Made by a program: the position numbers and the translations under genes. From NCBI GenBank assembly GCA_024336345.1, contig JANFOG010000002.1, positions 1,798,001-1,862,000 on the forward strand: a stretch of 64,000 nt of DNA, given 5' to 3'. Source of the DNA: Mariannaea sp. PMI_226 (lineage: Eukaryota; Ascomycota; Sordariomycetes; Hypocreales; Nectriaceae). The stretch's first letter is position 1. The number at the start of each line of letters is the position of its first letter. Positions 45,142 through 55,965 of this stretch are shown in pieces. The notes under the pieces were generated by a model that had not been told where the DNA came from, ran no database searches, and was given only the letters and a program-made list of their open reading frames with translations.

Positions 45142-45887
45142 GTCATTTCTCTAGAATGAAATGGAGTATGGGCAGTTTATGTGTTTAGATGTCGGCATGA
45201 AAGTCATATGCCTGAATTAGTTATATGGTACCTAGGGAGGTTATGCATGGGAGGGAGATCACGGCTTGCTTTACTGCCGCATGAAGTTGAACCTTCATTC
45301 CCCCTATAGTACAGATCACAAGATATCGGCGTAATTATCTAACGTATTTACGTGTTGAGCATCCTGGCTGTTCTCTGTTTTGCAGATAGTTTTCCCGTGC
45401 AAGTTACAGCCAAGGACTTAGGAAGAGAAGCAACAACCTTCCTGAAGTAAAGTAGGTAGGTAGTTGAATTTAGGTAATATGCAGTCGAAGCGGTATAATT
45501 AGGTACCTACACCAGGTCTCTAGGTACCTAGGTAATTTGCTCGTAATTTGACTACCTAAGGCAATGTAGGCAGGGGAAAAAAAAAGGTACCTACCAGGTA
45601 AGCTACTGCCCAGGCAGGGGGAGCTACTGGGCAGTAATTGCAGTGGTCCGAGCGTCTTGTGTTTTTGGGTGGGAGCTGGACTTTCATCCCCACGCGTCGC
45701 GCGTATCGGCGTGTTTCTTCTCCCACAATATCTTCATAGGCTGGTATCCTGCCGTCCGCCACCCCCAAAATCTCCAAATACTTTTCCCCTTGTACCATCC
45801 TTAACCAAAACGACTTCTTCGATAAGAGTTTCGCCACCGAGGACATTCTTCAAAACGCTCAGGTCGCCCGCAGTCTATTTTCCTGCA
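45142..45887. other. Intergenic region with promoter of the KEN-box protein gene
   Basis: Dense AGGTACCTA-type words lie at about 45450-45600. An 8-bp inverted repeat (45605-45612 with 45628-45635) follows. The open frame extending left of 45888 is leader sequence. Confidence 0.6.
45605..45635. repeat. 8-bp inverted repeat with 15-nt loop
   Basis: ACTGCCCA at 45605-45612 pairs perfectly with TGGGCAGT at 45628-45635. Function is unknown; it may be an operator-like element or chance. Confidence 0.5.
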
Positions 45888-47621
45888 ATGCCTCGACCGA
45901 AGCGCACGCGTCGTGCGCCAGCCCAACCCGCAAAGGCCAAGGCAACAATTCCCAATTCCGATATCGAAGCCAGCGACAGCGATGCGCCGAGGCAGGCCCA
46001 ACCCCAGTCCCCAGAGAGAGGCCGAAGACGGTCAACACGCAATATGGCACCTCGACCAGACGCTGCCAAAGACGACGCCAGCACAGGGAGCAGGGTTCAG
46101 GACGATGCGGAGTCGGGTAGTTCGATAGAGATTGGTCGCCGTGACATCGCGACACCTGCGCATAGACGAGACACTACGGGCTTGGACTTGGCTGATGATG
46201 ACGTATTTGGAGATCTCGACGACAGCTTCGAGCATGGAGAGATTCCACAAGGCCTACAATCAGCGGACAATTCGTCGATCACTCTCAGCAGTTTCAAGCG
46301 ACGGTCGCGTCAGTCTAGCTTCATTGGCCGGAACGATCCTCAAATCAGACCCAGCAGTCGTGGCGGAAACACACCGAGCATCAGCTCCACTCTGCATTTT
46401 GGCAACTTCAGACGACGAGCAAGAGAACCGAGCATTCTCGGCACTGCGCGAAAGGCCCTTCCAGACGAGACTAATACAGAGCAAGCTGATCAATCGGAGA
46501 GCGAGGACGAGTTTCTGCCAGAGGCCGAATCCACCCCAGTCAATAATCGACGACGTACCCAGCCTGCACCAGAAGTCGAGCAAGAACACGAGCTATCGCC
46601 AGAGGAAGAAATTAATACTCAGCCGTCAAAATCGAGGAAGCGGAAGAGTGACGATGCCATTCTAAGTAGCGACAGGCCAGAGAAGAGTTTGCGCCTTGAT
46701 AATGACGATCAAGACGAGGGCGGCGAAGAGCAGGATGAGCCTGAGGATGAGCCTGTGGCCGAACTTGAGGATGAAAGCGACACCTCATCTCTTTCGTCCA
46801 TATCATCGCCACTAGGACCTCCACCTATCCTTCCAGTAAGGGCTAGAACTCCTTTTGATGACGAAGAAATCATGGCGCCTCCTGCTAGCAGCGATTCGGA
46901 GGACAATGGGGACATTTGGCCAGATATCCATACCTTAGCCAAACGACGACGGCGACCTTCCTTCACCACACCACGCAAGGACGGTGGAGATGATATGTCA
47001 GATATATCTTCGCCACCATCTCTAACACACTCACCAAACTATGCCCCTAATAAAGCCCCTGCTACGAGAGGACGTGCCGCGTCCAGGCGGCAGCCTTCCC
47101 CCGAAGTCACAACAGCCGACCTGACTAGCATGCTACCAAGACGCCGATATAGGCCACGTGGGGGTCCGGAAGAGAGTGATGGAGAATATGATGTCACAGA
47201 AATGCCTCAGGGGGAAGACGAGTTATCGTATGTGGATAGCAGGGCTGCGCGTAGAAGACAGGGCAGTCGACCACCTAGTCGTGCTACTTCTGCCCGTCCT
47301 GCCTCACGCGGTGGGCGTGCAGCGCATTCAGCTTTGAAACCGAGGCAGACCGCCGCTTCTACTCTACCTGCCTCGCGAAACGTGCAGACATATTCCCAGC
47401 GATCATCAGACAAGGAAAACGAGCGTGAAGAGGACGAAAACGATGAGAGCCGGTTCGAGCCTCTTCCAGATGATACTTTTGACACCGGGGCCAGCCAAAG
47501 TGGTGAAACGACATCAGCAGATGAGCTGAAGAAAGCTACGAAGAAATTCAAGGAGGTGGACCGGTGGGAGCTCGAGTTTGAGGAGATCACTCAGAGCTCG
47601 TCACCCTCAGGAGCACGATAA
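45888..47621 (+). CDS. Disordered charged nuclear-type protein with KEN box
   Basis: An uncharacterised 577-residue single-exon protein. I chose the ATG at 45888 (MPRPKRTRRAP), because it starts a very basic N-terminus typical of chromatin-associated proteins; the upstream frame is leader. Most of the protein is Ser/Glu/Asp/Arg-rich and disordered, with many SP/TP sites. KENE at residues 509-512 matches the KEN degron used by the anaphase-promoting complex. A short motif near the C-terminus, KKFKEVDRWELEFEEIT (about 552-568), looks conserved and may form a helix that binds a partner. A cell-cycle-regulated chromatin role is inferred, not shown. I do not recognise the family. Confidence 0.78.
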   Translation: MPRPKRTRRAPAQPAKAKATIPNSDIEASDSDAPRQAQPQSPERGRRRSTRNMAPRPDAAKDDASTGSRVQDDAESGSSIEIGRRDIATPAHRRDTTGLDLADDDVFGDLDDSFEHGEIPQGLQSADNSSITLSSFKRRSRQSSFIGRNDPQIRPSSRGGNTPSISSTLHFGNFRRRAREPSILGTARKALPDETNTEQADQSESEDEFLPEAESTPVNNRRRTQPAPEVEQEHELSPEEEINTQPSKSRKRKSDDAILSSDRPEKSLRLDNDDQDEGGEEQDEPEDEPVAELEDESDTSSLSSISSPLGPPPILPVRARTPFDDEEIMAPPASSDSEDNGDIWPDIHTLAKRRRRPSFTTPRKDGGDDMSDISSPPSLTHSPNYAPNKAPATRGRAASRRQPSPEVTTADLTSMLPRRRYRPRGGPEESDGEYDVTEMPQGEDELSYVDSRAARRRQGSRPPSRATSARPASRGGRAAHSALKPRQTAASTLPASRNVQTYSQRSSDKENEREEDENDESRFEPLPDDTFDTGASQSGETTSADELKKATKKFKEVDRWELEFEEITQSSSPSGAR

Positions 47622-48050
47622 TTCTCGATTTGGAGGTTTAGGAGTTACGAGGCCTAAAAAAAAGGACAATGTGCGGTGGAGGGAGGGGGGTAATATCTTA
47701 TTGGCGTTCGTTTGTGCAACTTGAGAGGCATATCGGCGTCGCAGGGTTTATGAGTATACATGTCAGTTGCTTTTGTGTTTCTTGCATGAGCGAATCCAAT
47801 AGTTGGGATCATGATCCACTAGGGTGAGGTGTTCGGGAGCAGAGGGGGGTTCATTGTAATATGCCTTTTGATATCAACTCAAGCAGACAAATCTATTTGT
47901 GGTCTCCTAGGCCCTTGCTAGTCATCCTGTGTCATGAGTATTTATCTGAAAACTGAAAGAAAAAACCCCGAAATCCGGAAACGCCGTGGTTACCAAAAAT
48001 CGAAATTTGGTCCTATAATTTTTTTTTCTAAACTACAAAAATCGTTCATC
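47622..48050. other. Convergent intergenic region
   Basis: This is the 3' flank of the KEN-box protein gene and of TIP41. Nothing else was seen. Confidence 0.6.
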
Positions 48051-48992
48051 TCATTCTCCCAGGTTGACGGCGTCCCGTCGTTGCTCGACAAAGGGGAGTA
48101 ACGGAGCTAGCACATTGGGGTCTCGAAGAGCAATAGTAATGTCATCTGGGAGTCTTCCAGACATGAAAAGTTTCTACACAAATGGATTGCGTTAGTGGAG
48201 GGAAGCTGAGTCAAGTGTGTGGGATTTTGCGTGTGGGAAGATGTGACCGTGCGTGTTCGGGAATGTGAATATATGTCTTACCCTCTTGACGTTCTCAAAG
48301 CTATCCTCCTGAGCAGTGTACTCGCGAATAACCTCGTCTGTCTCAAAATCGACGTAAACACGGGTATCACGAACCCGCAAAAGGACGTTGTCAAGGCGCA
48401 TAAACAACCTGCACAGGAGCAGCATCCGTTTGTCGTGCACGCGCACCTTCACGCTAAACATGGAAATGCCATTGTCATCCAGTTCACTCTCGTAAAGCAT
48501 GACCTCGTCGAAGAATAGGATGGGGTCTCGGCGCTTCAGAAGTTCGATGGGAATTGGCTTCTCTGAGGGCTCAAACTGCCTCGCATTGGCGCCGAGCGTG
48601 CCTATGTAAGTGGTGGAATAGCTCCAGTCATAGGGCTTGACAACTTCCTTGATACCCTGGGTAGTACTTTCTCTGGTGCTCTCCCAATCGCGGGCGTAAG
48701 CGACCTTGAGCATGTGCTTGTCTGTTTTGTCGACGGCATCGAGGGCATCGGGCGTGGAGAAGGTGAGGGACCAGCCGGAGGGCGCATGGGTGATGGAAAC
48801 GAGGTTGTCGCCAAAGATCATCTCGGGCATAGGGATGCCGATGCGTTCGGTGAGTCCATCGATGAGGCCGGCTTTGGAAATCGGAAGCTTCCGCGTTGCA
48901 ATTTGGAAGCGCTGTTGGGTGTGGGTGGTAGTGCCAGCGGCGAGGGTTTGCGGCGTCAGGAAGGGTTCGTTGGGGGAGGATGCGTGATTCAT
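48051..48992 (-). CDS. TIP41: TIP41, regulator of PP2A-type phosphatases
   Basis: Orthologue of yeast Tip41/human TIPRL, which binds the catalytic subunits of PP2A-family phosphatases or the Tap42 protein and acts in TOR signalling. Two exons were derived: 48992-48282 and 48173-48051, giving 277 residues, a usual length for fungi. The intron is phase 0 after VKR with a GTAAGA donor. Family motifs are clear: PEMIFGDN, YDWSYSTTY(I)GTL, RDPILFFDEVMLYESELDDN, and VRVHDKRMLLLCRLFMRLD ahead of DNVLLRVRDTR. The start is MNHASSPNEP at 48992; a longer in-frame start 21 codons upstream reads through leader sequence. Confident by family signature. Confidence 0.95.
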
Positions 48993-50759
48993 GTTTCTTT
49001 GGGAGGAAATGCTGAAGAGCAGAGTAGAGCAGAGTGTGGCTGTTTCAGAATTCAACAGGAAGGTGGTTTGGGGTGGTTAATGGCAGAGGCGCGAGATTAG
49101 CAAAAGGTGGTGATAGCTCCTCTTTCTCAAGGGTAAGAAGACGTGAGGTGAAGTTGAAGCTGAAGCTTCCATTCCCATTGTTACGTAGATAGAATAGATA
49201 GTTGGTGGGGTGTGGGGTACCTCTGGGAGGGGCCGAAATACCCAAGCTCATGAATAAAGGTACCTTACTATGTACCTGCCAGCCTACCTCTACAGTTTAC
49301 CTCTACAGTTTACCTTTAGTTAGTTACCCGACCTAACCTCATGACATTCTGGATGCTAATAGTCCCAGGTATAGTCCCGACAGTAGGCCGGCCCCCTTTG
49401 GCTTGATAGACGTCTAGGGTTACTATATTAAGGGCACTTTTACTTTGACGCATCTTCATCTTCTACTAAAAGCCAAATAAATATCTTACCTTAGCGGGAG
49501 ATGCACTGAGGGAACAATGAGTGATGAATATTTCATAAAAGGCATCGGTTAATTATTTTGTCTATACATCGATATATACCATAAACTCAATTCTTTTCAC
49601 CACCAAACCATGGCAGACATTATAAACACATACTCATAGAAATAATAGATGCAGTGTTCATAGATATCTAGCTATCCAGGTCGAGTCCCTCCCTCAGCGT
49701 TCCTATCCCTACAGCACCTCAGTATCCATCCCCAGGTCCCCATGGGGTGTAAGTCGGCAAAGGCTCTCTCATATGGAAAATCTTCATAGGAGAGTAAAAT
49801 ACGCAAAGGTATCACATGAACCAAAAATTTACCAGATTGGCCAATCCAATTCTGGAGGCGCGTTGGATACCTAGGTAGGTAGTTTGCATCCTCAAGCTCC
49901 TTGTCAAAGCCTACTATTTATGATTATGACTGTTTTTCTTACTTACTGTCAAAGTCTCTTTCAACTCTCTGCAAGATTCTCCATTTGCAGACCAGAAGGA
50001 AGTAGGACCTAATTCATCCCAGGAGTCATGAGTACCGCTTTCCATCTCACTCTGTTGACACTCCTTTCGTCATTTGGCAATGTTCATCCCTTCTGCCCAG
50101 TGTATGGCGTCAACACCCACCATCTCCGTCAAATACTGAAATATGGATCTAACACCAGCCTCTGGACCTCTTTCTAACCTTTGCCACGAACCATGTGCCA
50201 TCTCTCGCCGATTGAAATGGCTTTCCTCGGGCCCTTGGTTACAAGCCGATCGCTGAAAATGGTTGTGCGAGCAGAAACTCTTCTCCCTACCCGCATCATA
50301 TCAAGGCAAAATTATATGACTGGATGGATATTGGCAAACGTTGATGATAGTTCTACCGGCGTCCGCGTCACCAAATAGCCCCACGTCAAACTTCAACTCT
50401 CCCCCTTGCGATCGAAGTATAATCGTGGTGAGAGAAGAGATGCTATGGCATCTTTCGTGATATGGGATGAAGGGTATATAATAATCCCTCTATCCCAACT
50501 TGGTCTGATATTTGAAGCCCATCACAGGTAATCACAACTGCCTTCGACTATCATCACACAAGCCTTGTTCTCTGATTCAGGTTCGCATCTATTTCCATTA
50601 TCTATTTCCATTGCTTGCTGTAGCAAATCCTTCATCTGCCGTCTCTCTCAATTCGCTGAATACCCAACCAAAGGTAAGGAACAAAAGCAACACGTAATCT
50701 TCAATTACCCACGCCCAGAGTCTCATTTACAGTTGGCAGTGACAAAGATTCAATTCAGC
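48993..50759. other. Intergenic region with TIP41 promoter and upstream region of the orphan gene
   Basis: No gene was recognised between the two starts. Tracts such as CCTCTACAGTTTA repeat at about 49288-49318. A TATA-like element is listed separately. The orphan gene may have leader introns, for example a GTAAGG to TTACAG pair at about 50673-50732. Confidence 0.5.
50475..50483 (+). promoter_or_regulatory. TATA-like element
   Basis: TATATAATA lies about 285 bp upstream of the orphan gene ATG. It supports transcription of this locus even though the reading frame is interrupted. Confidence 0.5.
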
Positions 50760-52022
50760 ATGGCTACGAGCTGCGCATCGTCCTCCTCCCTTACAACCTG
50801 CCAAGTCGTCTCCTTACCTAGTCTTCCTACTTCCTCAGAAACAGGAGGATGTGAATCCAAGACTGAGTATTCCTCAGACAGCGGTACAATCACTAGCAGT
50901 CGTTGTGTCATGGACTTCATTTACGACACGGGGTATAGCGCCTGTACCCAGCATTGCTGCAGTTTAAGGAATACTGGGTGGAAGTTGTATACACCACCGA
51001 TAGACCCATGTGTCAAAAATTATAGAATTTCCCGGTGCAAAATGCTCTGGAATTGCCGCATTCTATCCAGCCCATGTTCCGGTAATGGTGGTAATGGCTA
51101 GTGCCACATCTGTGCTGGCTCCGTCACTGACAGCACCATTAATACTTTGACCAACGAGTACTATCGGGTGCTTTCTTGTCCAAAGTTCTCCCCTCAAGAG
51201 TCATTTTTGCTGTCAGCTGGGAATAGCGAGTACCAGAGTTACATGACAAGCTATGAGTACAGGTCATTCATACGATACAGCATGGAGCAACTCAATAGCC
51301 CCGATATCATGGAGCAGGTGGCTTGTCTCCGACATAGAAGACATGATACTGTCTGTTACTTCGAAAAGAATGTGCTCTCTTTCTGCCTCAACATCATCGC
51401 CAGCTGTTTCTTCTGGGACGGTATACAACCCGGATTCGACGCCCTGTCAAAGGGCTATCTTGCTTGGCGTGCGATGTGGTACCTGTTTGTATTCCGCAAC
51501 ACTGAGGACATGTCTGAGCGGAGAAAGGCTCGTAAAGATGGAACGGGCCTTGATCTTATCTGGAACGCGGTCGAGCGAAAGTTATTCAGGGAGGTACAGC
51601 TTTGGGGTAATATCGAGAACGACTGGAACCTATACCACTACCAGGAGCTGACTGCCAAAGACCTGCGATACTTGTATGAGCAGGATGTCGACTGCCTGCG
51701 TTACATCCTAGAGAATCTCAAATACTGGGATGTGGAATGCCAGATACTCAACGATTACGTTGGTCTCCGCCGCTACATGCCCAGGGAACAGTTCCACAAG
51801 GCCAAGACTGAAGCCCAGCGAGCAGGTACGGCTATGAGGAGGGTATTGGAGGCTGAAGATCGACTTGGTCAGAGCGGCAAGCCTCTTGATTTGGAAGTTT
51901 TGGGACGCAGAATATATGCCGCCAAAACATGCTTCCTCCAACTCCGAGGTGTGCTCTGCGCCAAGCCAATCCCGACCTTTCAGCCACCTAGACCTGATGC
52001 AGCCCAGCCATTGCTTGTTTAA
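50760..52022 (+). CDS. Orphan protein, Cys-rich N-terminus, frame interrupted by in-frame TAG (possible pseudogene or unrecognised intron)
   Basis: One continuous frame runs from the ATG at 50760 to the TAA at 52020-52022 except for a single TAG at 51099-51101. Left of it are 113 codons, rich in Ser and Cys (SACTQHCCSL, CKMLWNC). Right of it the frame resumes at once with CHICAGSV and continues for 306 codons of soluble helical character (DLIWNAVERKLFREVQLW, DLRYLYEQDVDCLRYILENL). The amino-acid style is similar on both sides. The obvious short introns over the stop (20, 43 or 52 nt) would shift the frame. A 99-nt intron (51035-51133) with a weak GTGCAA donor would keep it. Alternatively the true gene begins at the internal ATG at 51243, giving 259 residues. 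The function is not recognised. Confidence 0.5.
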
Positions 52023-52760
52023 GTTGTGCGAAATGCTCCTTGTGGTGGGATAATGGGGTCAATAACGACTTGCTGGTGAGGGTTACTGGATAATTTCTAT
52101 GACGATTTAGGCATTATTTGTTCTCTAAAAATCGGACTTGGCAATGGATACTCCCTGAGGGAAACTCGACGATTTACTATTTTCTGTTGTTTGATAGGAG
52201 GACTCGCTCCTTGAACCTGTATGTACAAACTTGGGCCAATTTTGAAGGCTCCTTACCACTATAGGAAGATAAAAAGATCTTTCTTAGTAAATATTTGAAC
52301 GAATTATGCACAGAAAACAAAAGGCAGTCGGCTAATAGCCTCGTCAAGAAACCAGCAGATTTATTCAGCGGAATATGCTTCCAGAAGAGCATCCAAGTTT
52401 CCAATAATTCACGAACAGTATAAGTATTGATTGAATACATGAAATCCAGTCCATATAACATGCCAATTATATTGTGTGCATTGAGACCTGAATCCTACTA
52501 CCACCGCACAGCTTAAATCCGGGAGAGAGTCGACTAGCTTTGAGATACATCCCGTCCCTATGATACACGGCTTAGTCACCGACGTCACTGACCCAGATGG
52601 ATGGTTGCCCCAGCAACAATCAAGGGCTCCCGAATTTGTTTGGCCTGATCGACAAGAATAAGAACATATCTAGACCGGTCTGCTTTCGATCCCTGTCACA
52701 GCTTCCGGATACAGCTCTCTCGACCTTCAATTCCTTACTAACCCTAGCAGCTGCGACGTC
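52023..52760. other. Intergenic region with Aurora kinase promoter
   Basis: This is the promoter and leader of the Aurora gene. GACGTCA words occur at about 52580 and directly before the ATG. No gene was seen. Confidence 0.55.
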
Positions 52761-54085
52761 ATGGCTACACGTACTATGGAGGCTCGTTTTGAGAGCTTGT
52801 CTGTCAACGACGAAAACGATGTCCTGGGAGATGGTGCCAAGGCCTACTCCAAGTCCAAGGTACACGAGTTATCTTCTCCTAGGTCTCCCGATCGTCCTCG
52901 AGCCCAAAAAAGCTGACCAAAAGCAGGCGGTGATTAGCTCAGGGTCTTCACAGCTCGGCCACAGTACCAGTCGAGCCAACCTCTTCAAGGTCGCTCTTCA
53001 TTCGCAAACCAACCGCACAGTCGTCACACTCCCGTCACAAGCTGCCCAGCGGAAGGGTGCGTCTCCTTCATCACCACCCAGGAAACAAATCACTGCTCCT
53101 TCATCTACAAGGGCACCTGCCGACACCACTGATGGCGAATCCAAGGAGAACAAAGCCGTCGCGCTGACGGAGCAACCAAGCACGCCGAAACAATTCCACC
53201 TAGGCATGTTCGAGATCGGCAGGCCACTGGGGAAGGGCAAGTTTGGGCGAGTATACCTTGCGAAAGAGCGGACGACTGGGTTTATCTGTGCCCTCAAGGT
53301 TCTCCACAAAGAGGAGCTGAGGCTGGGAGGCAAAAAGCAAGTACAAAGAGAAATCGAGATCCAGAGTAACTTGAGGCACCCAAACGTTCTGCAGCTCTAT
53401 GGTCATTTCCATGACAGCAAACGAATCTTTCTCATCCTAGAGTTTGCCGGCAAGGGCGAGCTGTACAGACATCTTCGAAAGGAAGGACGTTTCCCCGAAT
53501 GGAAGTCCGCGCAGTACATTGCCCAGATGGTTTCTGCCCTTCGGTACCTTCACCGGAAGCATGTTATCCACCGAGATATCAAGCCCGAGAATATCCTTGT
53601 CGGCATACATGGCGAGCTTAAGATTTCAGATTTTGGCTGGAGTGTCCACGCTCCTGGCAACCGAAGGAAGACCATGTGCGGAACCCCCGACTACCTGCCC
53701 CCAGAGATGATCAAGCCTTCGAACTCGGAAAACTGGTACAGTTCCAAGGTGGACTTGTGGAGCTTGGGTGTTCTCACGTATGAGTTCTTGGTGGGCGAGG
53801 CTCCATTCGAGGATGAACCGATCGCAACTCAAAGAAGGATTATCCGTGCCGACATGACCATTCCTTCGTGGGTCAGTCCCGAGGCTACTGACCTTATCAA
53901 GAAAGTAAGTTCTTTGGCTACCCAATCGCTTTGGAATCCAGACTTGGAAGACTAATAACTGGTTCCAGTTGCTTGTGTTAGATCCTGAGAAACGCATTCC
54001 TCTGGACCAGGTGGCAGTTCACCCCTGGATAATGAAGCATTGTGTCAAGGACAAGCCCGTTGTCACCCGTGAGAGGTACTCGTAA
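52761..54085 (+). CDS. IPL1: Aurora kinase (Ipl1/Ark1)
   Basis: The serine/threonine kinase of the chromosomal passenger complex, needed for bipolar spindle attachment and cytokinesis. Three exons were derived: 52761-52859, 52927-53904 and 53969-54085, giving 397 residues. The N-terminus (about 1-125) is disordered. The kinase domain follows with the glycine loop [14 protein letters not shown], catalytic lysine in [15 protein letters not shown] (about 248), DFGWSVHAP (an Aurora signature), and activation loop [17 protein letters not shown] with the expected phosphorylatable Thr. The last exon supplies [21 protein letters not shown]. The true start is the ATG at 52761; an in-frame upstream reading through intron 1 is an artefact. 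Identity is firm. Confidence 0.95.
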
Positions 54086-54445
54086 TGATAAGTAATGAGG
54101 CGTAAAATATCGTGCCTAGGGTTCAAGGCGTTTTGAAATCACATGTCGCCACAATAAGAGAGGAGCATGGCGATGTGCATCGAATGGGAGTTGGAGCTTC
54201 TTATGTCTCTTTTTGGGTAAGGTTTTTTTTTCTCAGTTGGCTAATTCATCGATATTGAGTATACAAAGAATAGGATAGATCCTATGGGTTTTATGATTTT
54301 GTTTTTGGGGTATCAATAAATGGCATTGGAGTAAGTAGAGAGAGAGCTTTATGCCGCCCCGATCGGGGTCTCCTCTCGTTGGGTTTCTAATTTTCCCTGT
54401 AATAGTACACGGCCTGGAATATGGCAAAAGATACATTCTCTCATC
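54086..54445. other. Convergent intergenic region
   Basis: This is the 3' flank of the Aurora kinase and ATP23 genes. Nothing else was recognised. Confidence 0.6.
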
Positions 54446-55287
54446 TCATTTGTAGACCTCATCGAACGGCCGGGTGTCTGAAAAGCAGGAGTCCCATACC
54501 TGGTTGACGACCTTGGCAGCCTGCACGTCGTCCTTGCATCGTGGCCGAGCCATTACGGATTGGATGGCTCTATTCCTCACGCAGTGTTGAAATTGTTGCG
54601 TCAACTTCCAGTTTCCTCGCGTGAATGCCTCTCTCGCCCACCTACACTCTCCGCTGAGCATCGAAGCGCGGATCTTTTCCACGGATTAGTATATATGCCC
54701 ATCTGGATGATATATGGACAGAGCCCATCTACAGGGATACTCACCTCTGTACAGGCAGCGTGTTTCAAATCCTTGTCACCGGTCCAGTCAACCTTCCATC
54801 TGAGGTGATCCCAAGCATGTACCATCTCGTGAGCCAATGTGTCCTCCAAGTGTTTCCGGTCGCGCACCTCGTTGGCGCATAGTAGAATGCCATGATTGGG
54901 GCTGAAACCGCCGGATTGACGGTGGACCTGCCCATCCTCTTCGAGGTGAGCAGGACAGCGACGGCAGACTACATTGGAAGGATCTAATCTTCCATTGAGG
55001 GCTTGGATCTTTTCGGACATGAAGCGGATGGTCGGCGAGTATGTGAAAAGCCAATCGCGATATTCTTCGCAGCGCTTGCAATCGCGCTCTTCGTGGACTC
55101 GGTAGCGCCACTCGCGGTAATGAAATTGTCCTTCAGGGGTCATCTGACCTGAGAGGATTTTGAAGTAGTTCATCCACCATTTTGTTTCGGGGTCGAAGCC
55201 GGTGCGGGCGGGATCGTTGACGACTTCTTTAGGCTTGTTGGAGTTGCCGGGCGCCCCAGGGGACGATGCTGGAGATTCGGAACCCAT
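54446..55287 (-). CDS. ATP23: ATP23, mitochondrial inner-membrane metalloprotease
   Basis: Intermembrane-space metalloprotease that, in yeast, processes the Atp6 precursor and helps assemble the F0 part of ATP synthase. Two exons were derived: 55287-54745 and 54673-54446, giving 256 residues. The intron joins HAACTE to [12 protein letters not shown], which is the expected family sequence. The zinc-protease motif HEMVH is present within [14 protein letters not shown]. Many cysteines are present (CKRCEEY, CRRCPAH, CANE), as expected for oxidative folding in the intermembrane space. The frame extends ten codons upstream only to a GTG, so the ATG at 55287 is chosen. It is divergent from the glutamate kinase gene. 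Confident. Confidence 0.94.
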
Positions 55288-55965
55288 TGCAAAAGGCCCG
55301 GTGTATAATTTGGGCACTGCTAAACCTTGTATCCCTTGAATGTGTCTGCGGGTTTAGGATCAAATCGATGCTTGCTGTAATAGTCCCTTATAGACAGTCT
55401 ATTTCGTACCTTGTAATTACACGCCGTTCGTAGCAGAGCCCGCACTTGAGTGATGTTCGTCGCGGGAAATTCTGCCGGCAGCATTCAAAAGCGGTGAGCA
55501 GCCTTCCCCCTCCAACCAAGACAAAACGGGTACGTACTGAACTACGCTACACTTCAAAGAGTGTCCGTTTACTCACGCCGACTTCACTCAGTCAGTCAGC
55601 AGCCAAACCGGGACTGAACGGGTCAAGACACACGCCACCCTTGCACACCACCCTGTCAAACGCCGACATCGGTTCATAGCCGAATCCAATCAAGTGAATG
55701 CGTTCATCAAGGTCTTTGGCTATTCGGCAGGGGTTCTAATAAACTATGCGACAGTACGCCCAACGAATGTCAACAGGATCCCCACACTGAGAAGAAGAGA
55801 CAAGGTGTACGCAAAAATGTCAAGTGAGAACGTTGCTCATTGTAAGGCACCCACGATTGATATATATCCCGTAGTCCCGTGGTGGTTTGCCATGTCCATT
55901 CTCGTCTCATCACGACTCCCATTAAACCCCACTTACGAAGCCTTTTGCTAACAAATAGGGCAGCC
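55288..55965. promoter_or_regulatory. Divergent promoter region of ATP23 and PRO1
   Basis: The 678-bp interval between two start codons on opposite strands must hold both promoters. No TATA box was recognised, which suits housekeeping genes. Confidence 0.5.
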
